From positions 682,001 to 746,000 of the forward strand of contig NZ_JAENXS010000002.1 of NCBI RefSeq assembly GCF_016612535.1: DNA of 64,000 nucleotides. The letters are read 5' to 3'. Of this stretch, positions 41,947 through 50,876 are shown one piece after another. A program made the position numbers and the translations under genes. The DNA is from Bradyrhizobium diazoefficiens (GTDB lineage Bacteria > Pseudomonadota > Alphaproteobacteria > Rhizobiales > Xanthobacteraceae). Within the stretch, counting starts at the first letter, position 1. Each line of letters opens with the position of its first letter. The notes beneath the pieces were generated by a model, which was not told the DNA's origin, ran no database searches, and saw only the letters and a list, made by a program, of their open reading frames with translations.

Positions 41947-43167
41947 TTAACGCCGGTTGGCGAGCGGAACGACGTTGTGCAACGTTTCGATGCCGCTTTC
42001 AAGGAAGCGGCGCACGCCGCGCGCGGCCTGCCTGATCCGTTGCTCGTTTTCCACCATGGCGATGCGGACATATCCTTCACCGTGCTCGCCGAAGCCGACA
42101 CCGGGCGAGACCACGACGCCGGATTTCTCCACCATCAGGGTTGCGAACTGCATGCTGCCGACGCTCCGGAACGCCTCCGGCAGCGGCGCCCAGGCGAACA
42201 TCGAGGCATCCGGCGGCGGAATCTCCCAGCCCGCCCGTCCGAACGACTCCACCAGTGCCTCGCGGCGCTTGCGATAGGTGTCGCGCATCTCCTTGATGCA
42301 GTCGTCGGGTCCGTTCAGCGCTGCGGTTGCGGCAACCTGCACCGGCGTGAAGGCGCCGTAGTCGAGATAGGATTTGACGCGGGCGAGCGCTGCGATCACG
42401 CGCTCATTGCCGACCGCAAAGCCCATGCGCCAGCCGGCCATCGAATAGGTCTTCGACATCGAGGTGAACTCGACGGTGACGTCGATCGCACCGGGCACCT
42501 GGAGCACCGAGGGCGGCGGGCTGTTCTCGTCGAAATAGACTTCGGCATAAGCGAGATCGGACAGGATCAGGATCTCGTGCTTCTTCGCAAACGCCACGAG
42601 GTCCTTGTAGAAATCGAGGCTGGCGACATAAGCGGTCGGGTTCGAGGGATAGCAGACGACGAGCGCGAGCGGCTTCGGGATCGAATGCACGATCGCCCGC
42701 TCCACCGCCTCGAAGAATTCCGGCGTCGGCTCCGACGGCACCGAGCGGATCACGCCGCCCGCCATCAAAAAGCCGAAGGCGTGAATCGGATAACTCGGGT
42801 TCGGACAGAGGATGACGTCGCCCGGCGCGGTGATCGCCTGAGCCACGTTGGCAAATCCCTCCTTCGAGCCAAGCGTTGCCACCACCTGGGTGTCCGGATT
42901 GAGCTTCACGCCGAAGCGGCGCTCGTAATAGGCAGCCTGGGCCCGGCGCAGCCCGGGGATGCCGCGGGAGGCCGAGTAGCGGTCGGTGCGCGGCTTGCCC
43001 AGCGTCTCCTTGAGCTTCTCCAGCACGTGCGGCGGCGCCGGCAGATCCGGGTTGCCCATGCCGAGATCGATGATGTCGGCACCGGCATTCCGCGCGGCCG
43101 CCTTGGCCCGGTTGACCTGCTCGAACACGTAAGGCGGAAGACGGCGGATGCGGTAAAACTCGTCCAT
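41947..43167 (-). CDS. PLP-dependent class I/II aminotransferase (AlaC/DapL-like)
   Basis: 406 residues from the ATG at 43165-43167; the longer frame is non-coding. Fold type I motifs: DIIDLGMGNPDLPAPPHV, RYSASRGIPGLRRA, YPSNPT, SDLAYAEVYFDE and the PLP lysine in FTSMSKTYSMAGWRMG. It transfers amino groups, probably to pyruvate or 2-oxo acids; resemblance is to AlaC and LL-diaminopimelate aminotransferases, and the proximity to hom suggests an amino acid synthesis role. A hairpin 85 bases upstream may be a regulatory site. Confidence 0.9.
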   Translation of the reverse strand: MDEFYRIRRLPPYVFEQVNRAKAAARNAGADIIDLGMGNPDLPAPPHVLEKLKETLGKPRTDRYSASRGIPGLRRAQAAYYERRFGVKLNPDTQVVATLGSKEGFANVAQAITAPGDVILCPNPSYPIHAFGFLMAGGVIRSVPSEPTPEFFEAVERAIVHSIPKPLALVVCYPSNPTAYVASLDFYKDLVAFAKKHEILILSDLAYAEVYFDENSPPPSVLQVPGAIDVTVEFTSMSKTYSMAGWRMGFAVGNERVIAALARVKSYLDYGAFTPVQVAATAALNGPDDCIKEMRDTYRKRREALVESFGRAGWEIPPPDASMFAWAPLPEAFRSVGSMQFATLMVEKSGVVVSPGVGFGEHGEGYVRIAMVENEQRIRQAARGVRRFLESGIETLHNVVPLANRR

Positions 43168-43251
43168 GGCTCTCTGGGCTCCGGGCAACCGGTCAGGACA
43201 GAATCGAGGGACGATAATGCCCCTTCGAGGAGATCTCGCCCTGCGCACGAA

Positions 43252-43282
43252 AATCACTCAAAATCAAATGCTTGGAGTGATT
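43252..43282. promoter_or_regulatory. inverted repeat upstream of the aminotransferase-hom operon
   Basis: AATCACTC (43252-43259) and GAGTGATT (43275-43282) pair perfectly over 8 bp with a 15-base AT-rich spacer. It lies 85 bases ahead of the aminotransferase start in an AT-rich island. It may be an operator or an RNA hairpin. Confidence 0.35.
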
Positions 43283-43423
43283 CTCGGCGACGAGGACTGA
43301 ACTCCTTCGCCCTGACTCTCGGCTGAATTGATGTCTTTTTAGCACGGAGTAGCGGGGGCGCCAGCGATTACCTTGCACCGCCTCACTTGTACCGCCTCAC
43401 TTGCAGCGCCTAACTTGAGCACC

Positions 43424-43699
43424 CTACTTGGCGTCTTTTGCGGCAACAGACTGGCGGTCGCGCGCTGCGGCGAGCTCGGCTTCGATCTTGGCGCGCTGGT
43501 CCGGCGGAATGGTCGCTTGATCACGATCCGGCGGCAGATCGTGGACCGGGAGGTAGGCGCTGGGGTCCCGGGGATGGGCCTGCGCGTCGGTGGGCGTGTA
43601 GTCGGCCAGCTGGCTCGAGCAGCCGCCCAGGGCGACCGCCGCAATTAGCAGCGCGCCGCTGATCGGCAGCGACTTTTGCAGGACCCTCAACGCCGACAC
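43424..43699 (-). CDS. small lipoprotein
   Basis: 91 residues from a GTG at 43697-43699. The signal peptide ends in a lipobox (IAAVALGGCSS, lipidation at Cys 27). The mature part is Pro- and Asp-rich at first (TPTDAQAHPRDPSAYLPVHDLPPDRD), then a charged helix (DQRAKIEAELAAARDRQSVAAKDAK). It is probably an outer-membrane lipoprotein of unknown role. It is divergent from phaC with 252 bases between. Confidence 0.72.
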   Translation of the reverse strand: MSALRVLQKSLPISGALLIAAVALGGCSSQLADYTPTDAQAHPRDPSAYLPVHDLPPDRDQATIPPDQRAKIEAELAAARDRQSVAAKDAK

Positions 43700-43951
43700 T
43701 TGGGAAATCCCCTACTCGTCCCAATGCAAGGCTGCCGGTAGCTTAACCAACAACCCGCCCAAGCTCAAACCATTGCTGCCCACAATGGTACGAGCGAGAA
43801 AACATCCAAGGCCCACGGCGCGAGAGGTGCACCCTGATTGTGACAAAAGCAAGAAGCCTTGTCGCAGTGCAGCACATCTTCGCGTCTGTTTAACGCGAAA
43901 CCAGCGAGCTTCGCGGTGACGAATACGGAATGAATCGTTACTGTCGCCTTC

Positions 43952-45772
43952 ATGAGTACCGCCACGACCGACACGCCCAAATCTGGGACAAAGTTCGAAA
44001 CGAAATTCGATGCGGAAGCCTTCGCGATGAATGTCGCGCGGGCGCTGGAGAGCGGCGGCAAGGCGCTCGCCGCCTACCTGAAGCCGCGCGAGAGCGGCGA
44101 GGTTCAGGACCGTCCGCCGGCCGAGCTCGCCGAAGTCGTCAAGACCTTCACCTCGGTCGCCGAATACTGGCTGTCGGACCCATCGCGCTCATCCGATCTC
44201 CAGACCAAGCTCGCCAAGGACTATCTCGACCTCTGGGGCTCGGCGGCGCGGCGGATGGCCGGCCAGGACGCCCAGCCCGCGATCGCGCCCTCGCCGCGCG
44301 ACAAGCGCTTTGCCGATCCGGAATGGAAGTCGAACCAGTTCTTCGATTTCATGATGCAGCTCTATCTGCTGACGAGCAAATGGGCGCAGGAGCTGGTGCA
44401 CGACGCCGACGGGCTCGATCCGTCGACCCGCCGCAAGGCCGAGTTCTATATGCAGCAGGTCACCAACGCGATCTCGCCGTCGAATTTCGTGCTGACCAAT
44501 CCGGAGGTGCTGCGCGAGACCGTTGCAAGCAGCGGCGAGAACCTCGCACGCGGCCTGACGATGCTGGCGGAGGACATCGCCGCCGGCAAGGGCATGCTGA
44601 AGATCCGCCAGTCCAACCCGGACAATCTCGTCGTCGGCGTCAACATGGCCACGACGCCGGGCAAGGTGATCTACCAGAACGAGATGATGCAGCTGATCCA
44701 GTATTCTCCGACCACGGAGAAGGTGCTGCGCACCCCGCTGCTGATCATCCCGCCCTGGATCAACAAGTTCTACATCCTCGATCTCAAGCCGGAGAAATCC
44801 TACATCAAGTGGTGCGTCGACCAGGGCATCACCGTTTTCGTGATCTCATGGGTCAATCCCGACAAGAAGCTCGGTGCCAAGAGCTGGGAAGACTACATGA
44901 AGGAGGGCCCGCTCGCGGCGATGGACGTGATCGAGAAGGTCACCGGCGAGATGAAGGTGCACACGGCCGGCTATTGCGTCGGCGGCACGATGCTCGCGAC
45001 CACGCTGGCCTGGCTCGCCGAGAAGCGCCGCCAGCGGGTGTCGTCGGCGACGTTCTTCGCGGCACAGGTCGATTTCACCCATGCCGGCGATCTCCTGGTG
45101 TTCGTCGACGAGGAGCAGATCGCAGCGCTCGAGCAGGACATGAAGGCGTCCGGCGTGCTCGAAGGCTCCAAGATGGCGATGGCCTTCAACATGCTGCGCT
45201 CCAACGATCTGATCTGGTCCTACGTGGTCAGCAACTACCTCAAGGGCCAGCAGCCGAGCGCGTTCGACCTCTTGCACTGGAATTCCGACGCGACGCGGAT
45301 GACCCAGGCGAACCATTCCTATTATTTGCGCAATTGTTATCTGGAGAACCGGCTGTCGACCGGCACCATGGTGCTCGACAACACCCTGCTCGATCTGTCC
45401 AAGGTGATGGTGCCCGTCTACAATCTCGCCACCCGCGAGGACCACATCGCGCCGGCGGAATCGGTGCTGTATGGCTCGCAGTTCTTCGGCGGGCCGGTGA
45501 AATATGTGCTGTCCGGCTCCGGCCACATCGCTGGCGTCGTCAATCCGCCCGCCTCGAACAAGTACCAGTACTGGACCAACGACACCATCAAGGACGTCAA
45601 CATCGCGCAGTGGATGAAGGGCGCGGTGGAGCACAAGGGCTCGTGGTGGCCGGACTGGCGCGAATGGCTGGGCGGGCTCGATCCGGAGGAAGTGCCGGCG
45701 CGCAGCGTCGGCACCGAGGCGTTCCCCCCGATCGAGGATGCCCCCGGCAGCTATGTCAGGGTTCGCGCATAG
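43952..45772 (+). CDS. phaC: class I poly(3-hydroxyalkanoate) synthase
   Basis: 606 residues, typical of class I PhaC. The lipase-like box AGYCVGG contains the nucleophile C342; the catalytic Asp is in ATREDHIAPAE (about 496) and the His in GSGHIAGVVNPP (about 525). It polymerises hydroxyacyl-CoA, mainly 3-hydroxybutyryl-CoA, into storage granules. The N-terminal 230 residues, less conserved, are as long as in other class I enzymes. The phaA/phaB and phasin genes are not adjacent. The ATG has no strong ribosome binding site. Confidence 0.96.
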   Translation: MSTATTDTPKSGTKFETKFDAEAFAMNVARALESGGKALAAYLKPRESGEVQDRPPAELAEVVKTFTSVAEYWLSDPSRSSDLQTKLAKDYLDLWGSAARRMAGQDAQPAIAPSPRDKRFADPEWKSNQFFDFMMQLYLLTSKWAQELVHDADGLDPSTRRKAEFYMQQVTNAISPSNFVLTNPEVLRETVASSGENLARGLTMLAEDIAAGKGMLKIRQSNPDNLVVGVNMATTPGKVIYQNEMMQLIQYSPTTEKVLRTPLLIIPPWINKFYILDLKPEKSYIKWCVDQGITVFVISWVNPDKKLGAKSWEDYMKEGPLAAMDVIEKVTGEMKVHTAGYCVGGTMLATTLAWLAEKRRQRVSSATFFAAQVDFTHAGDLLVFVDEEQIAALEQDMKASGVLEGSKMAMAFNMLRSNDLIWSYVVSNYLKGQQPSAFDLLHWNSDATRMTQANHSYYLRNCYLENRLSTGTMVLDNTLLDLSKVMVPVYNLATREDHIAPAESVLYGSQFFGGPVKYVLSGSGHIAGVVNPPASNKYQYWTNDTIKDVNIAQWMKGAVEHKGSWWPDWREWLGGLDPEEVPARSVGTEAFPPIEDAPGSYVRVRA

Positions 45773-45845
45773 CGCAACGGCGCGCGCTTTCGTATAAGCT
45801 CACGACATCTAAGCTCACGAGATGGATTTTGGAGGGGACCGGGTT

Positions 45846-46244
45846 ATGACGCGTGAATTGTTCTGGCTGACTTGCACGGTGATCCTGACCGGGATCCTCT
45901 GGATTCCCTACACCATCAACCGCTGCCAGGTTCGTGGGCTGAGTGGCGCCATGGCCAACCCTTCGCGCGGCGACAAGCCTCAGGCCGAGTGGGCGAACCG
46001 GTTGATGTTCGCGCACGACAACGCGGTCGAGAACCTCGTCTTGTTCGCACCGTTGGTGCTGATCCTGAACGCGATCGACTATTCCTCGAAATGGACGGTG
46101 CTCGCCTGCGTGGTCTATTTCTGGTCGCGCGTCGCGCATCTGATCGTCTATGCGCTCGGCATCCCGGTGTTCCGCACCCTGGCCTTCACCGTCGGATTCC
46201 TCGCGCAGGCCGTGCTGGCGCTGGCGATCTTCAAGGTGGTTTGA
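45846..46244 (+). CDS. MAPEG-family membrane protein
   Basis: 132 residues from the ATG at 45846 with GGAGGGG upstream. Four hydrophobic segments and the family-like ANRLMFAHDNAVENLVLFAPLVLIL, where the E-N pair follows a basic/aromatic region, match bacterial MAPEG proteins (microsomal glutathione S-transferase relatives). The bacterial function is mostly unknown. It lies about 70 bases after phaC on the same strand. Confidence 0.8.
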   Translation: MTRELFWLTCTVILTGILWIPYTINRCQVRGLSGAMANPSRGDKPQAEWANRLMFAHDNAVENLVLFAPLVLILNAIDYSSKWTVLACVVYFWSRVAHLIVYALGIPVFRTLAFTVGFLAQAVLALAIFKVV

Positions 46245-46255
46245 CGCTCTCTCCA

Positions 46256-46373
46256 CCGTCATTGCGAGGAGCTCTTGCGACGAAGCAATCCAGACTATCT
46301 CCGGTGGGAGTTCTGAATTGCTTCCGCCTTGGCCGAGGCCTCGGCAGACAAGTCGCTGCGCTCGCAATGACGG
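46256..46373. repeat. 118-bp palindromic intergenic repeat (CCGTCATTGCGAG ends)
   Basis: Perfect 13-bp terminal inverted repeats (46256-46268, 46361-46373) and an inner GAAGCAAT / ATTGCTTC pair. It fills the gap between convergent MAPEG and argC genes and could terminate both. The CGTCATTGCGAGGAGC type is widely dispersed in Bradyrhizobium. Confidence 0.8.
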
Positions 46374-46390
46374 CGGATAGGCTGTGGCGC

Positions 46391-47365
46391 TTACTCCTCC
46401 GGCAGGCCCAGCATCAGCCGCATGTTCTGCACGGCCGCGCCTGACGCCCCCTTGCCGAGATTGTCCAGCCGCGCGACCAGCACCGCCTGATGATACTTGT
46501 CGCTGGCGAAGACGTAGAGCTCGAGCATGTTGGTCTCGTTCAGCGCCTCTGGCTCGAGCTTGCCGCCCTCGCTCTGAAGCGGCATCACCGTGACGTATTT
46601 CGCGCCGGCGTAGCGCTTGGCGAGCACTGCCTGCAGATCCGCGCCATCAGGCTTGCCCGGCAGCATGTCGAGCTGGAGCGGCACCGAGACTAGCATGCCC
46701 TGCCGGTAGTTGCCGACCGAGGGAATGAAGATCGGCCGCCGCGTCAGGTTTGAATAGAGCTGCATTTCCGGCAGATGCTTGTGCTCGAAGCCGAGGCCAT
46801 AGAGCTCGAACGACGGCGCGCTGCCGTCTTCAAAGCTCGCGATCATCGACTTGCCGCCGCCGGAAAAGCCGCTCACCGCATTCACGGTGACGGGATAGTC
46901 GTGCGGCAACAAGCCGGCATCGACGATCGGCCGCAGCAGCGCGATCGCGCCGGTCGGATAGCAGCCGGGATTGGAGACCTTCCTCGCGGCCTTGATCTTG
47001 CCCGCCTGATCGGGCGCCAGCTCGGCGAAGCCATAGGCCCAGTCCGGCGCGACGCGGTAGGCGGTCGAGGCGTCCAGCACCTTCGGACCGGAGGCGCCCA
47101 TGCTGTCGATGAGCGCGACCGTTTCCCTGGCGGCGTCGTCCGGGAGGCAGAGGATGACGAGATCCACCTCCTCCATCAGCGCCTTCTTGGCCGCGGGGTC
47201 CTTGCGCTTGTCGTCGGCGATGGTCTTCACCACGACGTCGCCCTGGAGCTTGAGCCGCTCGTTGATGCCGAGCCCGGTGGTGCCGGAGCCGCCGTCGACG
47301 AAGACGGTTGCGGGCTTCTTCGCCGCACCGGTGGTCGGTGCCTGCTTGGTATCAACGAGACTCAT
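46391..47365 (-). CDS. argC: N-acetyl-gamma-glutamyl-phosphate reductase, type 2
   Basis: 324 residues. Nucleotide motif [18 protein letters not shown], the catalytic Cys in [17 protein letters not shown], a His in [10 protein letters not shown]. It reduces N-acetylglutamyl phosphate in arginine synthesis. The short form with SGTTGLGI is the type 2 ArgC class found in rhizobia. Its ATG overlaps the stop of the upstream PaiB-like gene (ATGA at 47362-47365), so the two are translationally coupled. Confidence 0.94.
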   Translation of the reverse strand: MSLVDTKQAPTTGAAKKPATVFVDGGSGTTGLGINERLKLQGDVVVKTIADDKRKDPAAKKALMEEVDLVILCLPDDAARETVALIDSMGASGPKVLDASTAYRVAPDWAYGFAELAPDQAGKIKAARKVSNPGCYPTGAIALLRPIVDAGLLPHDYPVTVNAVSGFSGGGKSMIASFEDGSAPSFELYGLGFEHKHLPEMQLYSNLTRRPIFIPSVGNYRQGMLVSVPLQLDMLPGKPDGADLQAVLAKRYAGAKYVTVMPLQSEGGKLEPEALNETNMLELYVFASDKYHQAVLVARLDNLGKGASGAAVQNMRLMLGLPEE

Positions 47366-48030
47366 GGTACGCTCCTTTCGAGCTTGTCGGTTTCGTCCGC
47401 GAAGGCTTCCGGCCTCACGTCCTGCATCAGTTGCGCGATCTCCCTGGCGTCGGCGGCGGGCTGCGCACCGAGCGCATTGGCGATCGCAATATAGTCGGCG
47501 TCGGACTTGTGCTGATTGAGCTTGAAGCTGCCCTCGACCTCTTCAACCGTCATCACCAGACCCACGATTGCCTTCTTCATCGCCTCGAGGCGTCCGGCCG
47601 TCATCTTGCCCGACGTCCACGGCTTCTTCGGGAGCAGCCAGTTCTCGAACTTGTCGCTGAGCACGTCGAGTTGCACCGACAGCTCGCCGTCCGACAGCAG
47701 CCGCACCGGACCGCTCAGATGCACCGACTGATAGAGCCAGGTCGGCACCTGGTCCGGCGAGACGTACCAGTCCGGCGACACATAGGTATCCGGGCCGTTG
47801 ACCGCGAGCAGCCACGACGTCGCGCCATCCGCCAACTTTATCAGCGGATTGTGACGGGCAACGTGAAAGGCGGCCTGCGGCGTGCCGTCATCGGCGTAGG
47901 TCAGGTAGAACGGGAGCGCCGAGGCGATCGGCCTTTGACCGTCAAAGGCGCAGATGGTGCCGAAGCCGCGCTGATCGGCGAATTTCAGGCTCGCGGCGCG
48001 GTCCTGCTTGAAAAAGGGTGGCGTGTACAT
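47362..48030 (-). CDS. FMN-binding negative transcriptional regulator, PaiB family
   Basis: 222 residues. PaiB family patterns: [11 protein letters not shown] start, [36 protein letters not shown] (flavin-binding split-barrel region), [25 protein letters not shown] and the C-terminal [14 protein letters not shown]. In Bacillus, PaiB represses sporulation/degradative enzymes; many homologues are simply flavin-binding proteins. Coupling with argC is notable and may reflect operon expression rather than related function. Confidence 0.88.
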   Translation of the reverse strand: MYTPPFFKQDRAASLKFADQRGFGTICAFDGQRPIASALPFYLTYADDGTPQAAFHVARHNPLIKLADGATSWLLAVNGPDTYVSPDWYVSPDQVPTWLYQSVHLSGPVRLLSDGELSVQLDVLSDKFENWLLPKKPWTSGKMTAGRLEAMKKAIVGLVMTVEEVEGSFKLNQHKSDADYIAIANALGAQPAADAREIAQLMQDVRPEAFADETDKLERSVP

Positions 48031-48373
48031 CGTGGTCTCCTGCTGGGCCTCCTTGGGGCCGCCGGATCAGATCGCGCTGACAGGAGAGAGAATGCCGCGG
48101 ATCGGGTCCAGCGGCAAAGACGATGATCTCAAACGCGATCGACCGCCCAAACCGCAAGAGTGCGGCGGCGGCGACGGGCGAACAGGATGGTCGCGGCGTT
48201 GATCATGGCGCGGGGCTATAAGGCGAGATGCGGTTCCCGTCAAGGTTTTGCTCGGCCGTTCCGGGCTCCGCGTGACCGGCCGGGCAAACCGGGCCGAGGG
48301 CTGGACTTGACACCTCGCATCACGAGGCATAGCAGTACTAGGTATTAGCTCCATATCCAGGAAAGGCACTCAG
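48031..48373. other. intergenic region between divergent PaiB and SnoaL-like genes
   Basis: 343 bases. The only good signal is TTGACA at 48307-48312, 62 bases before the SnoaL-like start, with a weak TAGCAG 17 bases later as a -10. Downstream of it the sequence AGTACTAGGTATTAG (48334-48348) is AT-rich and may be an operator. No ORF is supported. Confidence 0.4.
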
Positions 48374-48880
48374 ATGCGGAATCGACGTAGCATGCTTGTA
48401 TTTGGGTCCCTTGGCGCGACATTGCTGGTTGCATCCCGCAACATGGCTTGCGCGACCGGAAACGGTTCACCAGCCGCGAGTGCCGAGACCGTCGGGAGCT
48501 TGCTTCTCGACAGGTATGTGGCCGCAGTGAATGCGCACGACACCGCCAAATTCCCGGAATTGTTCACCGAGACCTACATTCAGCATTCGGGGCGCAGCCC
48601 CTCCGGCCTCTCCGCCCAGATCGAGAATTTTCATCGGATCTTGGTCTCGATGCCGGACGTCCAGCTGCGGGTCGACGACCGCATCATTGCCGGCGACAAG
48701 GTCGTCGCGCGCACGACATATTCGGCAACCCACACCCAAACGATACGAGACGTTCCCCCGACGGGCAAAGCCTTCACATTCAGGACCATCGATATATGGC
48801 GCGTCGAAAACGGCAAATTCGCCGAGCACTGGGATCTGACCGACCTCTCAGAGGTGCTGAACAAACTGCGTGGCGGATAG
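48374..48880 (+). CDS. exported SnoaL-like / ester cyclase-family protein
   Basis: 168 residues. An N-terminal signal with consecutive arginines (RNRRSMLVFGSLGATLLVA) could be a Tat signal, then a single NTF2-like domain (LLDRYVAAVNAHDTAKFPELFTETYIQHSG, FRTIDIWRVENGKFAEHWDLTDL). The pattern with H at the end of FAEHWD matches SnoaL-like polyketide cyclases and their many uncharacterised relatives. Function unknown. The next gene on the strand is a PadR regulator about 90 bases away. Confidence 0.75.
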   Translation: MRNRRSMLVFGSLGATLLVASRNMACATGNGSPAASAETVGSLLLDRYVAAVNAHDTAKFPELFTETYIQHSGRSPSGLSAQIENFHRILVSMPDVQLRVDDRIIAGDKVVARTTYSATHTQTIRDVPPTGKAFTFRTIDIWRVENGKFAEHWDLTDLSEVLNKLRGG

Positions 48881-48970
48881 GCGAGCGATCCCGCGCACCG
48901 AACCGATGCCGGCCGTCGGCGATTCCCCCCAACTTGACCGGTCGAGGGGTAAGGCATAGCGTCACGAAGT

Positions 48971-49315
48971 ATGGAAGGAGAAATGCTCAAGGGCCACCTT
49001 GACTTGATCGTGCTGGCTGCCTTGGCAGCGGGCCCGGCGCATGGCTACGCAATCATCGAGGCGATCAAGGACAAAAGCGGACGAGCCTTCAATCTGCCGG
49101 AAGGGACGATCTATCCGGCGCTGCATCGTCTCGAGCAAGCAGGGCTCCTGTCCAGTCACTGGACGACGGCCGAATCCGGGCGAAAGCGGCGGGTCTACGC
49201 CCTAACCCGCTCCGGCCGCCGCGCGCTCACCGAACGGCGCGCGGTCTGGGAGCGATTCTCCGAAGCCATCGGCGGCCTTCTGGATGGGACAGCACCTTGC
49301 AAGACCCCCGCGTGA
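48971..49315 (+). CDS. PadR-family transcriptional regulator
   Basis: 114 residues with the compact PadR fold: KGHLDLIVLAALAAGPAHGYAIIEAIKDKSGRAFNLPEGTIYPALHRLEQAGLL (winged helix) followed by a wing with SGRKRRVYALTRSGRRAL. A long C-terminal dimerisation helix is abbreviated (subfamily 2). It overlaps the next gene by 19 bases. This pairing with a permease-prefix or DUF1700-like membrane protein is common; the regulator probably controls its own operon. Confidence 0.9.
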   Translation: MEGEMLKGHLDLIVLAALAAGPAHGYAIIEAIKDKSGRAFNLPEGTIYPALHRLEQAGLLSSHWTTAESGRKRRVYALTRSGRRALTERRAVWERFSEAIGGLLDGTAPCKTPA

Positions 49316-50007
49316 TCGCGGCCTTCGCGGAATCCCTCGCGGGCAGACTCAATTTCGATTCAGCCCTGTCGCAACGTGTGCGACAGGAGATTCAGGATCA
49401 TTTGTGCGAGGCCGTGGCGGCTGCTCCTTTAGGCGATGGCGGCAAAGCCGTGCAACGTGCCATTGCCAATTTTGGAGATCCGCACGTTATCGCTGCGCAG
49501 TTTGCGACCGCGTGGCTCGCCAGACAGGCCTGGAAGGTCGGCGTCATCGTCACCGTCGTCATTACCTGTGATTTTGTGACCATGAAAACCCGCCTCGCGT
49601 GGTATGCCGCGACGCGATCGGTCTTGAGCGATGACGTGAAAGCTCTCGCGAAGGCGGTCGGCTGGATCGATGCCTGCGCCTTTTACGTATCGGCCATCGT
49701 CGGGATCGCGGCTTGTGCTTATCTGGTCCTCCGCCGTGTGCTTCCCACTGTCGTGTGCGCCACGCAAGGCAACCGGCTTCGTCATGTCCTCTTCCTAAGT
49801 GGCGTGTCTGCGGCCGCGCTGAGCATCTCAGTGATCGGCGATGGCGTGCTCACCACGGTGCGGCTGGCCGGAAAAGACCTTGCCGTCGAGCTCCTGGTTC
49901 CCATCTCTTCGATGGCCATCGAAATTGTGTGCACCGGCATTCTCATCTTCAGCATCCGAACTGTCGTTGCGCGGATGACGCACGCCGCAGCCTTGATCGA
50001 GACATAG
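49297..50007 (+). CDS. membrane protein with N-terminal permease-prefix-like domain
   Basis: 236 residues from a TTG at 49297, overlapping padR. The first 75 residues are a helical soluble domain (LSQRVRQEIQDHLCEAVAAAP, AVQRAIANFGDPHVIAAQFA), the pattern of permease-prefix and DUF1700 proteins often coupled to PadR. Then come about four membrane segments (WKVGVIVTVVITCDF, YVSAIVGIAACAYLVL, LFLSGVSAAALSISVIG, SMAIEIVCTGILIF). The role is unknown; the coupling suggests a PadR-controlled envelope function. Confidence 0.75.
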   Translation: MQDPRVIAAFAESLAGRLNFDSALSQRVRQEIQDHLCEAVAAAPLGDGGKAVQRAIANFGDPHVIAAQFATAWLARQAWKVGVIVTVVITCDFVTMKTRLAWYAATRSVLSDDVKALAKAVGWIDACAFYVSAIVGIAACAYLVLRRVLPTVVCATQGNRLRHVLFLSGVSAAALSISVIGDGVLTTVRLAGKDLAVELLVPISSMAIEIVCTGILIFSIRTVVARMTHAAALIET

Positions 50008-50074
50008 CATCGACTTATCCGCCCGCGGCTGAAGCCTGGCGCGGAATTCTACGATGCGCGATAGCGCGTTGGGT

Positions 50075-50605
50075 TCACACCACCCGCCAGATCCACTCCA
50101 TGATCTCGGCAATGACGTCGCCGAACAGCAGCAGCGCCGCCGACCAGACCAAGGCCGAGACGAAATTGGCGGCCTGGAAGCTCCAGTAGGGCATCTCGAA
50201 AATCCCGGCGGCGAGCGGCACGGAGGCACGCAGCGGCCCGAAGAAGCGGCCGATGAAGATGCTGGGTACGCCCCAGCTGCGCACGAAGGCCTCGCCCTTC
50301 GGCAGCAGTTCCGGATACCGCGAGAGCGGCCACATCTGCGCGACCTGCTCCTTGTAGCGATAGCCGAACCAGTAGGAGACCCAATCGCCGAGCGCGGCGC
50401 CAATCGCGCCGGCAATCCAGACCGGGTAGAAGCTGATGCCGCTCACCCCGATCAGGGCGCCGATGGCGACCAGCGCACCCCAGGCCGGGATCAGCAGCGA
50501 GATGAAGGCGAGCGATTCCCCGAAGGCGAGCAGGAACACGATCGGCGCGGCCCAGGCCTGGTGAACGCGCACAAAGTCGGCCAGCGCGTGCGCGTACTGC
50601 TCCAT
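50075..50605 (-). CDS. DedA-family membrane protein
   Basis: 176 residues with the DedA/SNARE-associated pattern: FLLAFGESLAFISLLIPAWGALVAIGAL (E and P in the first re-entrant region), GAIGAALGDWVSYWFGYRYKEQ, and FVRSWGVPSIFIGRFFGPLRASVPLAAGIFEM with the conserved Arg pair. DedA proteins act in lipid flipping or membrane homeostasis. It is alone, convergent with the PadR-linked membrane gene. Confidence 0.9.
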   Translation of the reverse strand: MEQYAHALADFVRVHQAWAAPIVFLLAFGESLAFISLLIPAWGALVAIGALIGVSGISFYPVWIAGAIGAALGDWVSYWFGYRYKEQVAQMWPLSRYPELLPKGEAFVRSWGVPSIFIGRFFGPLRASVPLAAGIFEMPYWSFQAANFVSALVWSAALLLFGDVIAEIMEWIWRVV

Positions 50606-50876
50606 TCAAAATAGCCTTCCCGCCTGCCTCAAGGTGCTGCTCGATGAAAATGACTGGTAAGCCAAGGGCTTGTGTGACATCAAGTCACAAAACCCGGTTC
50701 AGAGCGGCCGGGGCGTCAAATTGCCGGGACTTGGTTAGCTTGCGGCGTAAAATCGCCGGGATTAACTCCCACCCACGGCGCCCGATCTGCCCCGCGGTAA
50801 CCTTTCGAGGCCAGAAGTGGCATAGTCAGGCCAACCGATTCGCCGCTTGCGCGACCCTCAAAATGCATCAAGATAT

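Noticed and set aside
48334..48348. AGTACTAGGTATTAG as a PadR operator
   Set aside because: It is not clearly palindromic and lies ahead of the SnoaL-like gene rather than padR; kept only as a note in the intergenic entry.
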